Shown here one piece after another: positions 59,244-64,000 of a stretch of 64,000 nt of DNA. This DNA is from Streptomyces calvus (GTDB taxonomy: Bacteria; Actinomycetota; Actinomycetes; Streptomycetales; Streptomycetaceae): contig NZ_VCNP01000043.1 of the NCBI RefSeq assembly GCF_006782915.1, positions 186,001-250,000 on the forward strand, given 5' to 3'. A program made the translations under genes and the position numbers. The notes below the pieces were generated by a model. That model did not search any database. It was not told the DNA's origin and was given only the letters and a program-made list of their open reading frames with translations. Each line of letters opens with the position of its first letter. Position 1 is the stretch's first letter.

Positions 59244-60248
59244 TCACTCCTCACTCGGGGTCGGACCGGCCGGCCCCGACCCCTCACCACCCCCGGCCCG
59301 GCTCATTCGCGCCCCCAACTCCCGTACCGCCGCGACGAGTTCCGGCGGTTCGTGCACGGTGAACTCGTGCCCCAGCATGGCCAGTCGTACCGCCATCCAG
59401 TCCTTCGCGTCGGCCACCGTCGCGCGCAACCGGCAACGGCCTTCGTCCAGCGGCTCGGGCGGGCCCAGCCAGCCCGGCAGCCGGGCCGCGACCGCCTCGG
59501 CCGGCGCGGCGAAGGTGACGACGAGATCGTAGGACTCCTGCGCGCGGTGCATGGACCGGCGCAGGTACTCCGCCGCGCTCCCGGTCGGCAGCTCCCTCGG
59601 TGTGAACCGGGCGCCGGTGGCGAAGGGTTCGCTCACCCGGTCGACGCGGAAGGTGCGCCAGTCGGCGCGGTCGAGGTCGTACGCCACGAGGTACCAGCGC
59701 CGCCCGGTCGACACCAGCCGGTACGGCTCCGTCACCCGCCGGGACCCGGTGCCGTCGGCGGCGCGGTAGGCGAACCGCAGCCGTTCACGGCCGGCCACCG
59801 TGGAGGCCATGACGGTGAGTGTCTCCGGAGCGATCGTCGGGCCGTCGCCGCTGGTCAACGGGGTGGTGGCGGCCTGGAGGGTGCTGACGCGGTGACGCAG
59901 CCTGGCCGGCAGCACCTGCTCCAGTTTCGCCAGCGCCCGCACCGACGCCTCGTCCACGCCCTCCAGTGCGTGCCCGGCGCCCGCCCGCAGCCCGACCGCG
60001 ATGGCCACCGCCTCCTCGTCGTCGAGCACCAGCGGAGGCATGGCCTTGCCGGCGACCAGCCGGTAGCCGCCGTCCGCACCCATGGTCGCCTGCACGGGAT
60101 AGCCGAGTTCGCGCAGCCGGTCGATGTCCCGCCGGATCGTGCGCCGGGAGACCCCCAGACGGTCGGCCAGCTCGCCGCCCGGCCATTCGCGGGGCGTCTG
60201 GAGCAGCGAGAGGAGCTGGAGAAGCCGGGCCGGTGTGTCCGTCGTCAT
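59244..60248 (-). CDS. YafY-type HTH-WYL regulator
   Basis: 334 aa. N-terminal HTH (LLSLLQTPREWPGGELADRL, VSRRTIRRDIDRLRELGYPV), then the WYL domain with GRRWYLVAYD and FRVDRVSEP, and a C-terminal WCX-like segment (MLGHEFTVHEPPELVAAVRE). WYL domains bind nucleic acid or nucleotide ligands. The gene is divergent from an MFS pump with an inverted repeat between the two starts. Confidence 0.95.
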   Translation of the reverse strand: MTTDTPARLLQLLSLLQTPREWPGGELADRLGVSRRTIRRDIDRLRELGYPVQATMGADGGYRLVAGKAMPPLVLDDEEAVAIAVGLRAGAGHALEGVDEASVRALAKLEQVLPARLRHRVSTLQAATTPLTSGDGPTIAPETLTVMASTVAGRERLRFAYRAADGTGSRRVTEPYRLVSTGRRWYLVAYDLDRADWRTFRVDRVSEPFATGARFTPRELPTGSAAEYLRRSMHRAQESYDLVVTFAAPAEAVAARLPGWLGPPEPLDEGRCRLRATVADAKDWMAVRLAMLGHEFTVHEPPELVAAVRELGARMSRAGGGEGSGPAGPTPSEE

Positions 60249-60269
60249 GCCACGAGGATGCCGCACATC

Positions 60270-60299
60270 TAGGACATGGTCTGACCTACTGCGGTCCTA
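60270..60299. promoter_or_regulatory. Inverted repeat between WYL regulator and MFS genes
   Basis: TAGGAC-N18-GTCCTA fills most of the 61-bp gap between the two divergent starts, so it must overlap both promoters. A likely site for the WYL regulator. The MFS mRNA would be nearly leaderless, since no ribosome binding site is visible. Confidence 0.65.
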
Positions 60300-60309
60300 A
60301 CGTCGCGAC

Positions 60310-61827
60310 ATGACCTTCACCGACACCCCGCCCGCGGCGCGGCCCGCCGCGGGCGACCGCCGCCGCTGGTTCGCCCTGGCGATCGTGATGACCGCGGCCT
60401 TCATGGACCTCGTCGACGTCACGATCGTCAACATCGCGATCCCGTCGATCCAGCGCGACGAGGGCGCCACCTTCAGCCAGATCCAGTGGATCACCGCCGG
60501 TTACGCGCTGGCCTTCGCCGCCGGTCTCGTCACCGGCGGCCGGCTCGGCGACATCCACGGCCGCAAACGCGTCTTCCTCGTCGGCATCGGAGGCTTCACC
60601 GTCGCCTCCGCGCTGTGCGGTCTCGCCGTGAACCCGGAGATGCTGGTCGCCTCCCGCATCCTCCAGGGCGCCATGGCGGCGCTGATGGTGCCGCAGGTGC
60701 TGTCGATCGTGCACGCGACCTTCCCGGCGCACGAACGCGGCAAGGTGTTCGGACTGTTCGGCGCGATCGTCGGCCTCGGCGCGGTGTCCGGGCCGCTGCT
60801 CGGCGCGCTGCTGACCCAGTGGAACCTGTTCGGCCTCGAATGGCGGCCGATCTTCCTGATCAACCTGCCGGTCGGCATCGCCGGACTGGTCCTCGGCAGC
60901 CGCTTCATCAGCGAGTCGAAGGCGCCGCGGGCCCTCAAACTCGACCTCGTGGGCGTCGCGCTGGTGACGCTGGGCCTGCTGATGCTGCTCTACCCGCTCA
61001 CCCGCGGCCGGGAACTGGGCTGGCCGCTGTGGGGATACGGGTCGATGGCCGGCGCGCTGGTGGTGTTCGCGGCGCTGGTTGCGTACGAGCGGCGCAAGGG
61101 CGCGCGGGACGGTTCGCCGCTGATCGAGCTGTCGCTGTTCCGGGTGAAGAGCTTCGCGGCGGGCATCGCGGTGCAGACCGTGTTCGGCGTCGGTCTCGGC
61201 GTCTTCTTCCTCGTGTGGACGCTGTACATGCAGGTCGGCCTGGGCTGGAGCGCGCTGCGGGCGGGGCTGACCGGGGTGCCGTTCTCCCTCGCCGTCTCCG
61301 CGGCCGCCGGGGCGTCGGTGCAGCTGCTGGTCCCGCGCTTCGGCCGCAAGGTGCTCCAGGCGGGCGCGCTGGTGATGGCGGCCGGAGTGCTCATCTACAT
61401 CTGGGAGGCCGGACGGTACGGCCTGTCCATCGCCTCCTGGCAGATGGCGCTCCCGCTGGTGGTCATGGGCGTCGGCATGGGCCTGATCGTGGCCCCGCTC
61501 ACCGACGCGGTGCTGTCCGAGGTGCCGCGCGAGCACGCCGGGTCGGCCTCGGGGCTGATCAACACCGTGCAGCAGATGGGCAACGCGTTGGGGCTCGGCC
61601 TGGTGTCCGTGGTGTTCTTCGGCGTCATCGACGAGCGGCTCGCACCGGCCGAGGTGGGCCCGGCCTTCGCGGACGGCTTCCAGCACGCGCTGGGCTGGGT
61701 GGCGGCGGTGCTCGGCGCGATCTTCCTGCTGATGTTCGCGCTGCCGAAGCGCCCGGCCCAGCACGTGGAGGGCGCGGGAGCCGAGGACGCACCGGCGCCG
61801 GAGAGGGAGCGGGAACTCGTGTCCTGA
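60310..61827 (+). CDS. MFS transporter, DHA2 type
   Basis: 505 aa, 14 helices. Motif D1 (AFMDLVDVTIVNIAIPSIQR), A (GGRLGDIHGRKRVF) and C (GAIVGLGAVSGPLLGALL) indicate an exporter. No clear ribosome binding site precedes the ATG, which lies close to the presumed promoter, so leaderless translation is possible. It is divergent from the WYL regulator, which probably controls it. Confidence 0.95.
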   Translation: MTFTDTPPAARPAAGDRRRWFALAIVMTAAFMDLVDVTIVNIAIPSIQRDEGATFSQIQWITAGYALAFAAGLVTGGRLGDIHGRKRVFLVGIGGFTVASALCGLAVNPEMLVASRILQGAMAALMVPQVLSIVHATFPAHERGKVFGLFGAIVGLGAVSGPLLGALLTQWNLFGLEWRPIFLINLPVGIAGLVLGSRFISESKAPRALKLDLVGVALVTLGLLMLLYPLTRGRELGWPLWGYGSMAGALVVFAALVAYERRKGARDGSPLIELSLFRVKSFAAGIAVQTVFGVGLGVFFLVWTLYMQVGLGWSALRAGLTGVPFSLAVSAAAGASVQLLVPRFGRKVLQAGALVMAAGVLIYIWEAGRYGLSIASWQMALPLVVMGVGMGLIVAPLTDAVLSEVPREHAGSASGLINTVQQMGNALGLGLVSVVFFGVIDERLAPAEVGPAFADGFQHALGWVAAVLGAIFLLMFALPKRPAQHVEGAGAEDAPAPERERELVS

Positions 61828-61925
61828 GGCCCCGCCGCCGTTCGCGGCCGAAGAGGTCTGGCGTCCACGGGATGCCAGACCTCTCCTCATTCCGGAGCAA
61901 ACCAAGAACAGACCCAAACAGAAGC

Positions 61926-62015
61926 CCGTTCATGCCCGACCGTGCCCACACCCGTTTACTTTCCGGACATCTGGACGTATCGTCCCAGCGAAACCACACG
62001 TTCGGGCATGAACGG
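61926..62015. promoter_or_regulatory. Paired 14-bp inverted sites upstream of FruR
   Basis: CCGTTCATGCCCGA and its exact complement TCGGGCATGAACGG lie 62 bp apart in the FruR promoter, the second ending 19 bp before the start codon. This is the arrangement expected for DeoR-family tetramers that loop DNA to repress the fru operon. Confidence 0.75.
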
Positions 62016-62034
62016 ACTCGGAGGCAGGCGGAGC

Positions 62035-62796
62035 ATGTACGCACCGGAGCGCCAGCAGGAGATCCTGCGGCTCGCCCGCGACGGCGGACGGGTGGACGTG
62101 GTCTCACTGGCCGAGGAGTTCCAGGTCACCGCCGAGACCATCCGCCGGGACCTGAAGGCCCTGGACCGCGCCGGCCTGGTCCGCAGGGTGCACGGCGGCG
62201 CCATCCCCGCCGGACGCCTCGACTTCGAACCCGACCTCGCCGAGCGGGAGACGACCGCCGCCGACGAGAAGGACCGCATCGCCCGCGCCGCCCTCGCCGA
62301 ACTCCCGGCCGACGGCGCCGTGATCGTCGACGCCGGTTCCACGGCCGCGCGGCTCGCCGGATTCCTGCCGGTGGAGGCGTCCCTCACCGTCGTCACCCAC
62401 AGCCTGCCCATCGCGGCCCGCCTCGCCGACCACCCCGGCATCCAACTCCACCTGGTCGGAGGCCGCGTACGGCACCGTACGCGCGCCGCCGTGGACGCCT
62501 GGGCGCTGCGCGCGTACGCCGAGATCCGCGCCGACGTGCTGTTCGTGGCCGCCAACGGCTTCTCCGCCGAGCACGGCCTGACCACCCCCGACCTCGCCGA
62601 GGCCGCCGTCAAACGCGCCGCCATCGCCGCGGCCCGCCGCGTGGTGCTGCTCGCCGACTCCTCCAAGCACGGCCAGGAGCACTTCGCCCGCTTCGGCGAC
62701 CTGGGCGACGTGGACCTGCTGATCACCGACAGCGGGCTGAACCCGCAGGACGCCGCCGCCATCGAGCGCGGCGGTACGGAAGTAGTACGCGCATGA
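62035..62796 (+). CDS. fruR: DeoR-family repressor of fructose genes
   Basis: 253 aa. HTH_DeoR: MYAPERQQEILRLARDGGRV, LAEEFQVTAETIRRDLKALD. The sugar-phosphate domain includes HGGAIPAGR, VDAGSTAARLAG, VVTHSLPIA, and ADSSKHGQEHFARFGD near the C-terminus. Translationally coupled to fruK by ATGA, which supports the FruR call. Fructose 1-phosphate is the expected inducer, by family knowledge. Confidence 0.9.
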   Translation: MYAPERQQEILRLARDGGRVDVVSLAEEFQVTAETIRRDLKALDRAGLVRRVHGGAIPAGRLDFEPDLAERETTAADEKDRIARAALAELPADGAVIVDAGSTAARLAGFLPVEASLTVVTHSLPIAARLADHPGIQLHLVGGRVRHRTRAAVDAWALRAYAEIRADVLFVAANGFSAEHGLTTPDLAEAAVKRAAIAAARRVVLLADSSKHGQEHFARFGDLGDVDLLITDSGLNPQDAAAIERGGTEVVRA

Positions 62797-63740
62797 TCCT
62801 CACCGTCACCCCCAACCCCTCCCTGGACCGCACCTACGAGGTCCCCTCGCTGGACCGCGGCGAGGTCGTCCGGGCCACCGGCGAACGCGTCGACCCCGGA
62901 GGCAAGGGCGTCAACGTCTCCCGCGCCGTCGCCGCCGCCGGCCGGCGCACGGTGGCCGTGCTGCCCCTGGGCGGAGCACCGGGCGCCCTGGTCGCCCACC
63001 TGCTCGACGCGCAGGGCATCGAGGTCGCTCCGGTGCCCGTCGCCGGCGCCACCCGCTCCAACATCGCGCTCGCCGAGACGGACGGCGTACTGACGAAGAT
63101 CAACGCGCCGGGCCCGGAACTGACCGCGGCCGAGCAGGAACTGCTCCTCGACACCGTGCGGCGGCAGTCCCGGGACGCCGACTGGATCGCCTGCTGCGGC
63201 AGCCTCCCGCGCGGACTCGCGCCCTCCTGGTACGCCGACCTGGTCGCCCGGGCACATGCCGCCGGAGTGCGCATCGCCCTGGACACCTCCGGTCCCGCAC
63301 TGCTCGCGGCCCTGCGCGAACGGCCCGACGTGGTGAAGCCCAACGCCGAGGAACTCGCCGAAGCCGTCGGCCGGCCCCTGACGACCGTGGGCGACGCGCT
63401 GAAGGCGGCCGAGGAGCTGCGGGGGAGCGGCGCCCGCGCCGTCCTCGCCAGCCTCGGCGCCGACGGGCAACTGCTCGTGGACGACGACGGCGCCTGGTTC
63501 GGCACCGCCCGGGTGGACGCCGTCCGCAGCAACGTCGGCGCCGGCGACTCCTCCCTCGCCGGTTTCCTCGTCGCCGGCGGACGCGGCCCCCGGGCGCTCG
63601 CCTCGGCCGTCGCGCACGGCGCCGCCGCCGTCCGGCTGCCCGGCAGCCTGATGCCGGCCCCCGCCGACCTCGACCCGGCGGCGGTGACCGTCACGGCCGA
63701 CGTACCCGTCGACCGCGCCCTGCGGGAGCCGACCTCATGA
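62793..63740 (+). CDS. fruK: 1-phosphofructokinase
   Basis: 315 aa, PfkB family. Substrate part MILTVTPNPSLDRTYEVPSL, GGKGVNVSRAVAAAG; the catalytic motif is NVGAGDSSLAGFL with the general base Asp. It phosphorylates fructose 1-phosphate from the PTS to fructose 1,6-bisphosphate. The fructose PTS permease gene (fruA) is expected just past the window edge. Confidence 0.95.
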   Translation: MILTVTPNPSLDRTYEVPSLDRGEVVRATGERVDPGGKGVNVSRAVAAAGRRTVAVLPLGGAPGALVAHLLDAQGIEVAPVPVAGATRSNIALAETDGVLTKINAPGPELTAAEQELLLDTVRRQSRDADWIACCGSLPRGLAPSWYADLVARAHAAGVRIALDTSGPALLAALRERPDVVKPNAEELAEAVGRPLTTVGDALKAAEELRGSGARAVLASLGADGQLLVDDDGAWFGTARVDAVRSNVGAGDSSLAGFLVAGGRGPRALASAVAHGAAAVRLPGSLMPAPADLDPAAVTVTADVPVDRALREPTS

Positions 63741-64000
63741 ACCACCACTCGGCCCCGGCTCCGCACCACTCACTCGGGTCCCTCCCCTCCGCGAGGTACC
63801 TGCGCTCGCTGAGGTATCTGCGCTCGCTGAGGTCCCTCTGCTCCCTGAGGTCTCCGAAGTCTCTGAGGTCCTTGAGGTCCCTGACGTCTTCGAGGTCTCT
63901 GAGGTCCCTGACATCTTCGAGGCCCCTGACGTCCCTGACGTCTCCGAGGCCACTGAGGTCTCCGCTCCCCACCCCCGTCCCCTCTCCCGTCCACCCCGCT
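63737..64000 (+). other. Low-complexity region after fruK, possible coupled ORF running off the window
   Basis: A frame beginning with an ATG that overlaps the fruK stop (ATGA) stays open to the edge and encodes MNHHSAPAPHHSLG followed by RSLRSLR- and SLTS-type repeats. A second + frame, without a start, gives acidic EVSEVPDV-type repeats, and the minus strand is open as well. This results from the 12-bp repeats below. I cannot tell whether it is a real protein, an N-terminal extension of fruA, or an untranslated minisatellite. Confidence 0.3.
63795..63958. repeat. 12-bp-type minisatellite (CTGAGGTCY units)
   Basis: Repeated CTGAGGTCCCTG, CTGAGGTCTCTG and CTGACGTCTTCG units over about 160 bp between fruK and the expected fruA. 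Unit lengths vary by multiples of three, so several frames stay open. Confidence 0.8.

Noticed and set aside
60486..63740. A very long + strand frame of over 1000 codons across the MFS, FruR and FruK genes
   Set aside because: It runs out of frame through two well-supported genes and only becomes real in its last part, which is FruK.

Overview
The window is high-GC actinobacterial DNA, almost certainly a Streptomyces chromosome. The signs are strong third-position G/C bias, many GTG starts with purine-rich ribosome binding sites, dense GTGA/ATGA start-stop overlaps, an HrdD-type sigma factor, P450-ferredoxin pairs and abundant TetR/MarR/XRE/LuxR regulators. All calls rest on reading the sequence and on memory of protein families; no database search was run.

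Layout. Positions 1-11.1 kb are chromosomal. They hold a partial regulator divergent from a cytochrome P450 and its ferredoxin, a secreted Ig-like protein, an AraC/GyrI regulator, and a cold-shock-like set (MerR regulator, CBS protein, DEAD-box helicase, CspA-type protein) separated by strong hairpins and tandem repeats. A Gfo/Idh/MocA oxidoreductase closes this part. At 11153-11198 lies a 46-bp copy of the 3' part of tRNA-Arg(CCT). The intact tRNA gene is at 49941-50013, in the same orientation. The 38.7 kb between them is an integrated island with a tyrosine integrase beside the intact tRNA, followed inward by a small XRE protein, an excisionase-like protein, a DUF3631 ATPase, a DUF2637 membrane protein, MobC and a MobA-type relaxase.

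Island cargo. The left third (11.4-24.1 kb) is a membrane and stress gene set: LapA-like protein, diacylglycerol-kinase-like enzyme, DUF7144, SHOCT and HdeD proteins, a decayed membrane gene, K+ channel plus DUF2252, an MFS pump, a giant MalT-type LuxR regulator and a class II glutamine amidotransferase. Near 24.4 kb there is a second copy of the sequence that borders the left att site, so the island may be composite. Next come an HTH-ImmA/IrrE protein with a partner carrying a CxCxxC motif, then a partner-switching group (STAS proteins, a PP2C phosphatase fused to DUF5994, two free DUF5994 proteins), then an IS5-family insertion. From 34 to 42.3 kb lies a coupled operon for a serine hydrolase, a GT-B glycosyltransferase, two dCTP-deaminase-like proteins, a 5'-nucleotidase-like phosphoesterase, a MurA-like enolpyruvyl transferase and a RsbW-like ATPase. 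It is divergent from an XRE regulator and a flavoprotein. This operon is the best candidate for an undescribed pathway. Its two deaminase paralogues each lack the catalytic element that the other keeps.

Right flank (50-64 kb) is chromosomal again: M6-type metalloprotease, TetR with two matching operators and an MFS pump, MarR divergent from an extradiol-type dioxygenase, a GNAT acetyltransferase, the HrdD sigma factor, a TetR with an expanded 24-bp coding repeat, a WYL regulator divergent from an MFS pump, and FruR-FruK running into a minisatellite at the window edge. From memory, this order resembles the hrdD/fru neighbourhood of S. coelicolor.
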